Numbered from the stretch's first letter, positions 26,097 through 34,548 are shown. The stretch is 64,000 bases of DNA from an uncultured Prevotellaceae bacterium (GCA_902786565.1 CADACW010000005.1:1-64000); one strand, 5' to 3'. The notes: generated by a model not told the origin, from the letters alone. Program-made: numbers and translations.

Positions 26097-28607
26097 ATGG
26101 CAACAACAAATTATTTTCCTAAGAAGTCGGAGTCGGCTCCGATGATTTATGCCTACGAGGACAAGTATGACCCGCAGCTGCGCGGTCTGCTGAAGGTGGG
26201 CTATACCACTATCGGCGTGCAGGAGCGTGTGCGCCAGCAGTATAACATCAAGCGTCCCGGCGAACCGCCTTACCGCATCGTGGTGGAGGAGAGCGCCATG
26301 CGCCAGGACGGCACGGTGTTTCTCGACCACGAGGTGCATCGTGCCTTGGTAAAGATGGGATGCCAGCACATTGAGGGTGAGTGGTATCGCGCTACACCGC
26401 AACAGGTGAAGGCGGCTGTAGTGGCCGTCAGAGAACGTGTTGACGTGGCTTGGCACCGCGACAAGGATTTCACCATGCGTCCGGAACAGGAACGGGCGGT
26501 GAAGAAAACTGCCAACTATTTCGACAGCTATAAGTCGGAAGGCGGTCGTGTGCCCCACTTCCTCTGGAACTGCAAGATGCGCTTCGGCAAGACCTTCACC
26601 ACCTACCAACTAGCCAAGCGAATGGGATGGACGCGCATGCTGATACTTACGTTCAAGCCTGCCGTGGCCCAAGCATGGGAGGAGGACTTGATGACACATG
26701 TGGACTTCGATGGCTGGCAGTTTATAGCCCGGAGTCCTGAAGCTGCCATCGACTATCAGTTTGAACATGCCGACAAATCTAAGCCGATGGTGGTGTTCGG
26801 CTCGTTTCAGGACTTCTTAGGCAAGAACACGGCCAGCGGCGGTATGAAGCTGAAACACGAATGGGCACGGGAATTTAACTGGGACTGCATCGTGCTCGAT
26901 GAATATCACTACGGAGCATGGCGCGAGAATGCCAAGGAACTGATAGGCGCCAGCGAAGACCTGGGAAGCGAGATAGAGAATCCCGACTACTTCGACGAGG
27001 ACTTGATTCCCATCACGTCTAATCATTACCTCTACCTGTCGGGCACGCCCTTCCGGGCCATCGCATCGGGAGAATTCATCGAGGAGCAGATATACAACTG
27101 GACCTACAGCGACGAGCAGCGGGCGAAAGAGGAATGGGGCGACAAGCCTGCCAATCCCTACGCCTCGCTGCCCAAGATGGTGCTGCTGACCTATCAGCTG
27201 CCGGCAGAAATATCGAAAGTGGCAGAGGATGGAGAGCTTGATGAGTTTGACCTCAACTCATTCTTCGAGGCTGAGGGCAAAAACGACGATGCCGTGTTCA
27301 AGCATCACGACGAGGTGCAGAAGTGGCTTGACATGCTGCGCGGGCAGTATCTGCCCACATCCATCAACGACCTAAAGTCGGGGAACCGCAAGCCGCCGTT
27401 GCCATTCTTGAACGGCGACCTCTATTCTAACATGAACCACACGCTGTGGTTCCTGCCCAATGTGGCAGCATGCTTTGCGATGCGCAATCTGTTGACAGAA
27501 CTACAGAACACATTCTACCACGACTATCGCGTCATCGTCTGTGCCGGTACCCGTGCGGGCATCGGGCAGCAGGCACTGCCACCAGTAGAGAAAGCCATGT
27601 CACGCCCAGACCCGCTGCACTGCAAGACCATCACACTGACCTGCGGTAAACTGACGACGGGTGTCACCGTCCGTCCCTGGACTGGCATCTTCATGCTGCG
27701 CGACACTTCGTCGCCCGAGACCTATTTCCAATCGGCTTTCCGTGTGCAGTCGCCGTGGACAATCACAAATAGCGACGGACTGCACCCCAATCGGGTGGAA
27801 ATACTGAAAAAGGTATGCTATGTGTTTGACTTCTCGCCCAACAGGGCGTTGAGAAAGATTGCCGACTATAGTTGCCAGCTGAACATACAGGAAGGCAATC
27901 CAGAGAAATGTGTGGACGATTTTATCAAGTTCCTGCCTGTACTCTGCTATGAAAACGGCGTGATGAAAGCCCTTTCAGCCAGCGACGTGCTCGACATGGC
28001 CATGAACAACACGTCGGCCACGCTGCTGGCCCGTCGTTGGGAGAGCGCACTATTGGTGAACGTCGATAACTTCACGCTACAGCGCCTGATGAACAACAAG
28101 GAGGCAATGGCGGCCCTGATGAAGATTGAGGGCTTCCGCTCGCTGAATCAGGACATAGAGACCATCATCAACAAGACAGATGCCATCAAGAAGAAACGCA
28201 AGGAACATGAAGATGGCCTGACAACAAAGGAGAAGAAAGAATTGAGCGATGCCGAGAAAGAGATTAAGAGCAAGCGCCGACAGATACAGGAGAAACTGAT
28301 GAAGTTTGCCACACGCATACCCATCTTTATGTACCTCACGGACTATCGCGAGTATTCGCTGAAAGATGTCATCATGCAGTTGGAGCCAAAGTTGTTTGAG
28401 CGCGTGACAGGTCTGACGAAGCAGGACTTCGCCTTGCTGGTCAGTCTGAATGTGTTCAACGAGGCCTTGATGAACGACGCCGTCTATAAATTCAAGCGGT
28501 ATGAGGACTCCAGCCTCTCGTATGCAGGCATTGACCGCCATGAAGGCGAGAAATCAGTGGGCGGCTACAGTACAGTGATAACAATGGAAGAATATCGACA
28601 GAAATAA
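26097..28607 (+). CDS. GIY-YIG (T5orf172)-SF2 helicase fusion, putative restriction nuclease
   Basis: A protein of 836 residues. The N-terminus (about residues 15-110) is a T5orf172/Mug113-type GIY-YIG domain: MIYAYEDKYDPQLRGLLKVG, QERVRQQY, and HEVHRALVKMG with EGEWYRAT. The centre is a superfamily 2 helicase: Walker A NCKMRFGKTFTTYQ (about 160), DEYH box in VLDEYHYG (about 267), YLSGTPFRAI (about 314), and a motif VI-like FQSAFRVQSPW. A Lys/Glu-rich coiled coil precedes the C-terminal domain. With the methylases this looks like the translocase and cleavage component of a restriction system, with GIY-YIG as the probable nuclease. No PD-(D/E)XK nuclease was recognised. Confidence 0.8.
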   Translation: MATTNYFPKKSESAPMIYAYEDKYDPQLRGLLKVGYTTIGVQERVRQQYNIKRPGEPPYRIVVEESAMRQDGTVFLDHEVHRALVKMGCQHIEGEWYRATPQQVKAAVVAVRERVDVAWHRDKDFTMRPEQERAVKKTANYFDSYKSEGGRVPHFLWNCKMRFGKTFTTYQLAKRMGWTRMLILTFKPAVAQAWEEDLMTHVDFDGWQFIARSPEAAIDYQFEHADKSKPMVVFGSFQDFLGKNTASGGMKLKHEWAREFNWDCIVLDEYHYGAWRENAKELIGASEDLGSEIENPDYFDEDLIPITSNHYLYLSGTPFRAIASGEFIEEQIYNWTYSDEQRAKEEWGDKPANPYASLPKMVLLTYQLPAEISKVAEDGELDEFDLNSFFEAEGKNDDAVFKHHDEVQKWLDMLRGQYLPTSINDLKSGNRKPPLPFLNGDLYSNMNHTLWFLPNVAACFAMRNLLTELQNTFYHDYRVIVCAGTRAGIGQQALPPVEKAMSRPDPLHCKTITLTCGKLTTGVTVRPWTGIFMLRDTSSPETYFQSAFRVQSPWTITNSDGLHPNRVEILKKVCYVFDFSPNRALRKIADYSCQLNIQEGNPEKCVDDFIKFLPVLCYENGVMKALSASDVLDMAMNNTSATLLARRWESALLVNVDNFTLQRLMNNKEAMAALMKIEGFRSLNQDIETIINKTDAIKKKRKEHEDGLTTKEKKELSDAEKEIKSKRRQIQEKLMKFATRIPIFMYLTDYREYSLKDVIMQLEPKLFERVTGLTKQDFALLVSLNVFNEALMNDAVYKFKRYEDSSLSYAGIDRHEGEKSVGGYSTVITMEEYRQK

Positions 28608-28668
28608 ACTAAGGCAGAATCAACCATTATGTCGTTATAGCCAGATTTAAGAAGTTTTACCCGAAAAA

Positions 28669-28700
28669 TTTGGCCAATACAATTTTTTCACATAACTTTG
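28669..28700 (+). promoter_or_regulatory. rpoD promoter
   Basis: TTTG at 28669-28672 and TAACTTTG at 28693-28700 with 20-nt spacing. Confidence 0.7.
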
Positions 28701-28727
28701 CACGCAAATTACTTTATACTGATACCT

Positions 28728-29588
28728 ATGAGACAACTGAAAATTACCAAATCGATTACCAACAGGGAGAGCGAATCGCTCGAAAAATACCTCCAAGAGA
28801 TTGGTAAAGAGGAACTTATCAGCATAGAGGAGGAGGTGGAACTTGCAGCACGCATACGCAAAGGCGACCGCTGTGCACTGGAAAGGCTGACAAGGGCTAA
28901 CCTGAGATTTGTGGTCAGCGTGGCCAAACAGTACAAAAACCAAGGACTGTCGCTGGCCGACCTCATCAACGAGGGCAACGTGGGGCTCATCAAGGCCGCC
29001 GAGAAGTTCGACGAGACCCGCGGCTTCAAGTTCATCAGCTACGCCGTCTGGTGGATACGGCAGAGCATCCTGCAGGCCATAGCAGAGCAGAGCCGCATCG
29101 TGCGACTGCCGCTGAACCAGGTGGGGGCAATGAACAAAATCAGCCGGGTGCTGAACAAGTTTGAGCAGGAGAACGAGCGGCGACCCTCGGTGGAAGAGAT
29201 TTCGGAAGAGGTGAACCTGCCGGAGGAGAAAATAGACGAGGCCATCAGCACCAACACCCACCACGTCTCGGTGGACGCCCCCTTTACCGAAGGCGACGAG
29301 AACACGCTGCTCGACATTATGGTGAACGAAAACTCGCCATCGGCCGACCGACAGCTGGTGAACGAGTCGCTGCGAACCGAGATAAACGCCGCGCTGAAGG
29401 TGCTGAACAACCGCGAGCGCAACATCATTGAGGCCTACTATGGCATCAACCAGCCGGAACTGACGCTGGAGGAAATTGGCACCAAGTTCGGACTGACCCG
29501 GGAACGCGTCAGACAGATACGCGAGAAAGCCATTCGACGGCTGCAGGAGTGCACCAAGAAGAAAATCCTGAAAAGCTATCTGGGATAA
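28728..29588 (+). CDS. rpoD: Primary RNA polymerase sigma factor (sigma-70, Bacteroidota type)
   Basis: A protein of 286 residues from the ATG at 28728 (MRQLKITKSITNRESESLEK), 28 nt after the promoter box. Regions 1.2 and 2 (LRFVVSVAKQYKNQGLSLAD, FISYAVWWIRQSILQAIAEQ), region 3 and region 4 (LTLEEIGTKFGLTRERVRQI) are all present. Region 1.1 is absent, as is usual for the short housekeeping sigma of this phylum, which recognises TTTG/TAnnTTTG promoters such as those seen throughout this window. It lies immediately downstream of the defence cassette, so that cassette was probably inserted beside a core gene. Confidence 0.93.
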   Translation: MRQLKITKSITNRESESLEKYLQEIGKEELISIEEEVELAARIRKGDRCALERLTRANLRFVVSVAKQYKNQGLSLADLINEGNVGLIKAAEKFDETRGFKFISYAVWWIRQSILQAIAEQSRIVRLPLNQVGAMNKISRVLNKFEQENERRPSVEEISEEVNLPEEKIDEAISTNTHHVSVDAPFTEGDENTLLDIMVNENSPSADRQLVNESLRTEINAALKVLNNRERNIIEAYYGINQPELTLEEIGTKFGLTRERVRQIREKAIRRLQECTKKKILKSYLG

Positions 29589-29606
29589 GAGAGAGACAGA
29601 CAGAAC

Positions 29607-30122
29607 ATGATGAAAGCAAAATATATAATAATGGTGGCCATAGCCGCAATGCTGGCCACTACCGCTGCCGCCAAGAAGCAGCCCGTGCCTAAGGTCTACA
29701 TCTTTGGCATGGCGGCAACATTTAACGACACCATCGTGCACTTCACCCCCATACAGGAGGTGGACAGCGCATGGATGGACACGAAGACCGACTTCCTGCT
29801 GGGCCGCGAGGTCTACTCCTACCAGCTGCGCGACTATCTGGCCGCACAGCAGATGCCCCACCGCACCTGCATCGTGGTGGCCGACACCGACCGCAAGAAG
29901 CTGGAGAAGAAATACCTGAAGATGAAGAAGCTCTACACACAGCCGAAGCCGGAAGCACAGCACTACGACGTGCGCTATCTGACCGACAACGACTTCCACT
30001 TCAAGGCCTACGACGCTTCGGCCTTCATCGAGGAGGCAGACGAAGAGACGGCACAGATGCCAGTGAAGCCGGCCAAGAAGAGCAAGAAAACGAAATTGGA
30101 GGGGCCTGCCGGTGGAAAGTAA
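29607..30122 (+). CDS. Exported protein, function unknown
   Basis: A protein of 171 residues with a signal-like N-terminus (MMKAKYIIMVAIAAMLATTA). The body contains YIFGMAATFNDTIVHFTPIQ, then DAWM-like, LLGREVYSYQLRDYLAAQQM and HRTCIVVADTDRKKLEKKYL, ending in a Lys-rich tail (KPAKKSKKTKLEG). I recognise it only as a conserved Bacteroidales protein. It follows rpoD by 18 nt, and its 3' end overlaps the kinase-like gene by 11 nt, so it belongs to the same transcript. A periplasmic location is inferred. Confidence 0.6.
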   Translation: MMKAKYIIMVAIAAMLATTAAAKKQPVPKVYIFGMAATFNDTIVHFTPIQEVDSAWMDTKTDFLLGREVYSYQLRDYLAAQQMPHRTCIVVADTDRKKLEKKYLKMKKLYTQPKPEAQHYDVRYLTDNDFHFKAYDASAFIEEADEETAQMPVKPAKKSKKTKLEGPAGGK

Positions 30123-31011
30123 CTATTTCTGCATTGGAGGCCACAATGTGTGCCTGCACTTTGCCGACACCACGGTCAACTCGATGGAGTTGCTCCCGTC
30201 TTTTGCCCCCTTCCGGCTGGACCACTGTCCGCAAGAGTTGTTTTTCACCCTGACCATCGATGACACCCTGCGCCCGGTGAAAGAGCGCAAGCTGGTGAGG
30301 AAGTTCGACACCGGCAACGGCGACACCGTGGTCTACCAACTGCCCGACGGAGGCTATCAGTACATCATCCGCGACATTCACGACCGCGACTGCTGTCTGC
30401 TGGTCTGCAACAACGACTTCACACAGTGCCGGTGCGCCCTGAACGGCGACTGGGTGATGCGCTCCTTCGGCCTGAACGATGCGCTGATGCTGGTCTACGC
30501 CTTTGCCGGCTCGTTCTGCCAGACGCTGCTCATCCATGCCTCGTGCATCATGCTGCGCCCCGACGGGCCAGAGGGTGAGGCCGTGGCCTATCCCTTCACC
30601 GCCAAGAGCGGCACGGGCAAGAGCACCCACACCTCGCTCTGGATGAAACACATCGAAGGTGCCGAACTGCTGAACGACGACAACCCCATCGTCCGCATCA
30701 TCGGCGGCCAGCCCTACGTGTTCGGCTCGCCGTGGAGCGGCAAGACGCCCTGCTATCGCAACGTCAAGGCCCACCTGGGGGCCCTCACCCTGATAGAGCG
30801 CGCACCGCGCAACAGCATCGAGCGGCTCGGGCCGGTGCAGGCCTTCGCCGCGCTGCTGCCCGCCTGCTCGTCGATGAAGTGGGACAGCACCATCTACAAC
30901 CACCTGTGCGACACGCTGTCACACATCATCGAGACCACACCAGTCTACACCCTGCACTGTCTGCCCGACGAGGAGGCCGCCGTGCTGTGCCATCACGCCC
31001 TAACGAAATAG
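30112..31011 (+). CDS. HprK/SerK-like P-loop kinase of a PqqD cluster
   Basis: A protein of 299 residues from a GTG start overlapping the upstream gene by 11 nt. A Walker A of the HPr-kinase type is present (PFTAKSGTGKSTHTSLWMKH), followed by AELLNDDNPIVR and SPWSGKTP, as in HprK-related enzymes and PEP carboxykinase-like folds. It lacks the rest of bacterial HPr kinase/phosphorylase, and there is no PTS context. HprK-like kinases with PqqD-type proteins are known from peptide-modification clusters, for example some lasso peptide loci. The phosphate acceptor here is unknown. Confidence 0.75.
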   Translation: MESNYFCIGGHNVCLHFADTTVNSMELLPSFAPFRLDHCPQELFFTLTIDDTLRPVKERKLVRKFDTGNGDTVVYQLPDGGYQYIIRDIHDRDCCLLVCNNDFTQCRCALNGDWVMRSFGLNDALMLVYAFAGSFCQTLLIHASCIMLRPDGPEGEAVAYPFTAKSGTGKSTHTSLWMKHIEGAELLNDDNPIVRIIGGQPYVFGSPWSGKTPCYRNVKAHLGALTLIERAPRNSIERLGPVQAFAALLPACSSMKWDSTIYNHLCDTLSHIIETTPVYTLHCLPDEEAAVLCHHALTK

Positions 31012-31023
31012 TCAAAAGGAGAG

Positions 31024-31512
31024 ATGAACTACGAGACACGCCAGCTGGCCAACGACATATTTCTGCCACAAGTGGTGAGCCTGCTCAAAGAGGGCCACAC
31101 CGTCACCCTGCCCCTGCGGGGCCGCAGCATGCGCCCATTCCTGGAGGACGGGCGCGACAAGGCACTGCTCCAACTGGCCGACACGCCGCAAGTGGGCGAC
31201 GCCGTGCTGGCCGAAATCAGCAAGGGCCACTTTGTGCTGCACCGCATCATCCGCATCGAGGGCGACCAGGTGACCCTGCGCGGCGACGGCAACCTAAGCG
31301 ACGAGCACTGCCTGCTGGGCGACGTCAGGGCCAAGGCCATCGGATTCTACCGCAAAGGGCACCAGCGACTCGACCCCACCGACGGGCTGAAATGGCGGGC
31401 CTACTCATGGCTGTGGACACGGCTGTTCCCCCTGCGCCGCTATCTGCTCTTCGCACTCCATCCGCATATTCCGCGCCGCTTCCTCGGAAAGGGCGCCCCA
31501 TCTACAACATAA
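31024..31512 (+). CDS. S24/S26-type signal-peptidase-like protein
   Basis: A protein of 162 residues. The nucleophile motif is LRGRSMRPFLEDG (Ser about residue 38), and HFVLHRIIRIEGD follows about 47 residues later. The His-Arg pair resembles the ER/SipW-type Ser-His signal peptidases, where His replaces the Lys base of bacterial type I enzymes. GDGN follows. A C-terminal amphipathic or membrane-like segment (YSWLWTRLFPLRRYLLFALH) could tether it. It lies 12 nt after the kinase and 15 nt before pqqD. Probably it processes a peptide or protein made or modified by the same cluster. Confidence 0.75.
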   Translation: MNYETRQLANDIFLPQVVSLLKEGHTVTLPLRGRSMRPFLEDGRDKALLQLADTPQVGDAVLAEISKGHFVLHRIIRIEGDQVTLRGDGNLSDEHCLLGDVRAKAIGFYRKGHQRLDPTDGLKWRAYSWLWTRLFPLRRYLLFALHPHIPRRFLGKGAPSTT

Positions 31513-31527
31513 AGCCATAACACCCCT

Positions 31528-31794
31528 ATGAAAACAAAAAAAGGATTCAACCTGCGCAACATCTGCGGCGAAAACATCATCGTGGCAGAAGGTATAGAGA
31601 ACATTGACTTCAGCCGCATCATCAGCATGAACGAGTCGGCTTCCTACCTCTGGAAAAACATTCAGGGCCAGGATTTCGACAGCGAAACCCTGACCCAGTT
31701 GCTCCTAAAGGAATACGAGGTTGACGAGCAGACCGCCCGCACCGATGCCGACACGCTGATCAGCAAATGGCTTGAGGCCGGCATCATCGAGTAG
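31528..31794 (+). CDS. PqqD-family peptide-binding protein
   Basis: A protein of 88 residues with the PqqD fold pattern: IISMNESASYLWKNIQGQDF, then LLLKEYEVDEQTARTDADTL and a closing helix (KWLEAGIIE). PqqD domains hold a precursor peptide for a radical SAM or other modifying enzyme. It is the last gene of the rpoD-exported protein-kinase-peptidase-PqqD string. A radical SAM/SPASM gene lies only 114 nt away but faces it. No short precursor ORF is evident between them. Confidence 0.85.
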   Translation: MKTKKGFNLRNICGENIIVAEGIENIDFSRIISMNESASYLWKNIQGQDFDSETLTQLLLKEYEVDEQTARTDADTLISKWLEAGIIE

Positions 31795-31804
31795 CAGCCA
31801 TCCC

Positions 31805-31907
31805 TTATTAGGAATTAAGAGTTAAGAATTTAGAATTAAGAGTTGTCGCCTTTGGCGATTATGAATTATGAATTAAGAATTAGTCGGCGCAGCATAATTC
31901 TTAATTA
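31805..31907. repeat. AATTAAG-type heptamer array between convergent genes
   Basis: Degenerate 7-nt units (AATTAAG, AGTTAAG, AATTTAG, ATTATGA) are interrupted by a small hairpin (TCGCC-TTT-GGCGA). It probably also ends transcription of both flanking genes. Confidence 0.8.
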
Positions 31908-32975
31908 TTACTTCTTAATCGCCAGCCGCTTCATGTGGCACACCAGCAGGCGGCCGTTGTCGGTGCGCAGGTGCATGCCGTTGCCCTCGCAGTAGCGCCA
32001 CCAGCGGCAGTCGGCACAGTCGTCCTTTTTCATCCACGCATGGTCGCGGTAGTCCTGGAATCGGTTTTCCCACACATCGAGGAAATCGTCGTTGTAGATA
32101 TTCCCCTGAATGTAATGTGAGCGTATGCTGGTGCAGGCGCTGATGCTGCCGTCGATGAGCACTGAGCCCACGGTGACACCTGCCGCACAGCGGAACATCC
32201 AGTCGCGCACGTCGCCCTCGTAGTCGCCCACAAATCCCTCGCAGCTGTAGTTGGCCCTGATGCGGCCCTCCTTTCGCGTCTGCCTGATGAAGTCGAGCAG
32301 CCGTCTGAACTGCTCGTCGGAGACTTGCAGCAGCGGGTCCTTGGCCGCCCGCCCCACTGGGAAGATGGGGAAGAGGCGCCAGTCGCGCACGCCCTTGCCA
32401 ATGAGGTAGTCGCGAATGGCGGGCAGCTGGTCGTAGTTCTTCTGGTTCACACACGTCACGGCATCAAATTTCACGTGCCCGTCTGCCACCAGCATATCCA
32501 GGGCCTGGTCGGCCATGGCGAAGCTGTTAGGGTGGCGGCGCAGCCAGTTGTGGCTGTCCTCCAGCCCGTCCAGGCTGACGGCCACCGAGCAGAGGCCGGC
32601 GGCCCTCAGATTGTGGAGTCGCTCCGGGGTGAGAAAGAGGCCGTTGGTGACCATGCCCCAGGGGAAGCCCCGTCTGTGAATGCCCCTGCCACAGAGTTCC
32701 AGGTCTTCGCGCATGAGCGGTTCGCCGCCGCTGACGATGACAAACACCTGGTGGGGGTCCATTTTGGCGGCGATGCCGTCGAGCACTCGGAAGAAGTCTT
32801 CGCGGGGCATGTCGGGGGCCGTGGCCACGTGCTTGCAGTCACTGCCACAATGGCGGCAGCTCACGTTGCAGCGCAGCGTGCACTCCCAGAAGAGCTGCTG
32901 CAGTGGATGCTCGCGCTTCAGGTTGTTGTTCAGGCGGCGGGCCAGTTCCAGTCCTATTCGTCTACGCAGCTCCAT
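31908..32975 (-). CDS. Radical SAM/SPASM protein
   Basis: A protein of 355 residues. The radical SAM cluster site is CTLRCNVSCRHCGSDC (C-x3-C-x2-C), followed by VIVSGGEPLMREDL and TNGLFLTPE. The C-terminal SPASM region has CAAGVTVGSVLIDGSISACT and CADCRWWRYCEGN, providing ligands for auxiliary Fe-S clusters. It looks like the TIGR04133-type Bacteroidales family, reported to occur with lipoproteins of unknown function; that assignment is from memory. Its start overlaps the 3' end of bcp by 14 nt. Proximity to PqqD suggests, but does not prove, a joint peptide-modifying role. Confidence 0.85.
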   Translation of the reverse strand: MELRRRIGLELARRLNNNLKREHPLQQLFWECTLRCNVSCRHCGSDCKHVATAPDMPREDFFRVLDGIAAKMDPHQVFVIVSGGEPLMREDLELCGRGIHRRGFPWGMVTNGLFLTPERLHNLRAAGLCSVAVSLDGLEDSHNWLRRHPNSFAMADQALDMLVADGHVKFDAVTCVNQKNYDQLPAIRDYLIGKGVRDWRLFPIFPVGRAAKDPLLQVSDEQFRRLLDFIRQTRKEGRIRANYSCEGFVGDYEGDVRDWMFRCAAGVTVGSVLIDGSISACTSIRSHYIQGNIYNDDFLDVWENRFQDYRDHAWMKKDDCADCRWWRYCEGNGMHLRTDNGRLLVCHMKRLAIKK

Positions 32976-33429
32976 TATCCTCCAGTATCTGTTCGGCGTG
33001 AATCTTCGTTTTGATTTGCTTGGGGCCTATGATTTGCTCCACGGTGCCGTCGGGGCCAATGATGAAAGTGGTGCGCACGGTGCCCATATACTTGCGGCCA
33101 TACATCGACTTCTCCTGCCACACGCCGAACTGCTCCACCAGCTGGTGGTCCACATCGGCTATGAGGGGGAAGTTCAGGCCGTGCTTCTCCTTGAACTTCT
33201 GGTGCTGGCGTGCGTTGTCCACGCTCACGCCCACAATCTCCATGCCCTTCTGCAGCAGCAGGTCGCGCTGGTCGCGGAAGCTGCAAGCCTCGGCGGTGCA
33301 GCCGCTTGTCAGGTCTTTGGGGTAGAAATAGAGCACCAGCCGTTTGCCCTTGTAGTCACTCATTCTGATTTCGCGCCCCTCTTCGTCTCTGCCCAGCAGT
33401 TCGGGCGCCTTGTCTCCAATGTTTATCAT
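32962..33429 (-). CDS. bcp: Thiol peroxidase, Bcp/PrxQ type
   Basis: A protein of 155 residues from the ATG at 33429 (MINIGDKAPELLGRDEEGRE). The longer open frame runs back through the tRNA region and is not the gene. FYPKDLTSGCTAEACSFRDQ holds the peroxidatic Cys and the resolving Cys five residues later, as in one-subunit PrxQ enzymes. Other family motifs are VGVSVDNARQHQKF and RTTFIIGPDG. It reduces peroxides using thioredoxin in the cytoplasm. It forms a two-gene transcript with the radical SAM gene. Confidence 0.92.
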   Translation of the reverse strand: MINIGDKAPELLGRDEEGREIRMSDYKGKRLVLYFYPKDLTSGCTAEACSFRDQRDLLLQKGMEIVGVSVDNARQHQKFKEKHGLNFPLIADVDHQLVEQFGVWQEKSMYGRKYMGTVRTTFIIGPDGTVEQIIGPKQIKTKIHAEQILEDNGAA

Positions 33430-33456
33430 AACTATAGCTTTAAAAGGTTCTGACAT

Positions 33457-33501
33457 TAAAAAGAATCGAAAGCCCCTTCTCTCAAAAAGACTTCCGATTC
33501 T
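33457..33501 (-). terminator. Terminator of tRNA-Cys
   Basis: On the minus strand AGAATCGGAAG pairs with CTTTCGATTCT (one G-T pair), followed by T5. It lies between the tRNA 3' end and the bcp start. Confidence 0.7.
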
Positions 33502-33511
33502 CTCTCGTAGT

Positions 33512-33586
33512 TGGAGGTGCCTAGCAGATTCGAACTGCTGTAGACGGTTTTGCAGACCGTTGACTAAGCCACTCATCCAAGGCACC
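33512..33586 (-). tRNA. tRNA-Cys (GCA), CCA encoded
   Basis: The acceptor arms GGTGCCT/AGGCACC, a T discriminator and an encoded CCA are present. The anticodon stem-loop is ACGGT-CTGCAAA-ACCGT with GCA anticodon, and the T arm is CAGCAGTTCGAATCTGCT-like. A U discriminator fits tRNA-Cys identity. It is 75 nt and has its own promoter and terminator. Confidence 0.95.
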
Positions 33587-33605
33587 CTGAACTTGTTTGC
33601 GGTTG

Positions 33606-33613
33606 CAAAGGTA
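33606..33613 (-). promoter_or_regulatory. -7 box of the tRNA-Cys promoter
   Basis: TACCTTTG on the minus strand, about 20 nt upstream of the tRNA 5' end. Confidence 0.6.
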
Positions 33614-33642
33614 CTACATATTTTCCATTCGGCCAAATTTTT

Positions 33643-34539
33643 TTACGTTTTTTTGAAATTCCTTCTGATTTGGAGGGGAGTGGCTCCGAAATGCTCCCTG
33701 ACATATTTGCCGAAGAACGACGGATTGGGGAACCCCAAAATATCGCATATCTGCTTGATACTGAAGTCGGTCTGCCTCAGATAGTAGCGGATGTCCTCCA
33801 CCACCTGCTCCGTAATCCACTGGTTGGCGGTCTTGCCCGACTGTTGCTTGCAGAGTGTGGAGAGATACTTGGCCGAGATGCAGAGCTCGCTGGCATACGC
33901 CTCCACGCTGCGGTGCTTCACCTTGCTGGAATGCAGCAGATTGAGAAATCGCTGGAAGTGGCTGCCCGCCGGCCCTGCGTCGGCCTTTATCTGCCGGCTG
34001 TCGGCCAACTGCTGCTGCAAGGCCCCGCAGAGTCCGAGCATGGCACATCGCAATAGCGACTGGATGACATCTGTGCGGAAGGGCGTGGCGGCAGGCTTTT
34101 CGAAACAGAGGTGGAGCATGTCGTAGAAACTGGTGTAGAAGCGCAGGTCATCGTCGCTGAGGGTAAGGACGTGGAGCCGCTGTATGTACATCACTTCGTT
34201 CCAGATGTTCATTTTCTCGTGCAGGAAGCTCTGCAAAATCTCATTGGTGAAGAACATGGCCTTGATGTTGAAGTCGGGGCTGGCCATCAGGTCGGATATG
34301 ACCACATTGGCAGGCACCACGGCCACCTGGTTCTGCCGCAACTCTATGTTCTGCCCCTGCATTCTGGCCTGCACGCGCCCACTGGTGCAGATGGCGATGG
34401 CCCCCATCTGCACACGGGCCTCGCTGACGACAGCAAACTGCTGGATGCTGTCAACGATTACGATGTCGCTGTCCGAATAGCCCACATGCACGGCATTGTT
34501 CGTGGTGAGCGTCTGTAGTGATATTTCCTCTTGGTGCAT
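33643..34539 (-). CDS. AraC-family transcriptional regulator
   Basis: A protein of 298 residues from the ATG at 34539. A longer frame begins at 34587 but would start upstream of the promoter box at 34564-34571. The N-terminal half is a cupin-like sensing region (GAIAICTSGRVQARMQGQNI). The C-terminal half holds two HTH motifs: HRSVEAYASELCISAKYLST, and DFSIKQICDILGFPNPSFFG with the conserved KYVREHFGATPLQIRR. It is divergent from an RND efflux triad, which is its most likely target. The effector is unknown. Confidence 0.85.
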   Translation of the reverse strand: MHQEEISLQTLTTNNAVHVGYSDSDIVIVDSIQQFAVVSEARVQMGAIAICTSGRVQARMQGQNIELRQNQVAVVPANVVISDLMASPDFNIKAMFFTNEILQSFLHEKMNIWNEVMYIQRLHVLTLSDDDLRFYTSFYDMLHLCFEKPAATPFRTDVIQSLLRCAMLGLCGALQQQLADSRQIKADAGPAGSHFQRFLNLLHSSKVKHRSVEAYASELCISAKYLSTLCKQQSGKTANQWITEQVVEDIRYYLRQTDFSIKQICDILGFPNPSFFGKYVREHFGATPLQIRRNFKKT

Positions 34540-34548
34540 ACGCTTTAC

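Noticed and set aside
30112..31011. Genuine HPr kinase/phosphorylase
   Set aside because: Only the P-loop region matches. There is no HPr or PTS gene nearby, and the context is PqqD/peptidase.
33429..33636. N-terminal extension of Bcp through the tRNA
   Set aside because: It reads through the tRNA-Cys gene and its terminator. The conserved start is the ATG at 33429.
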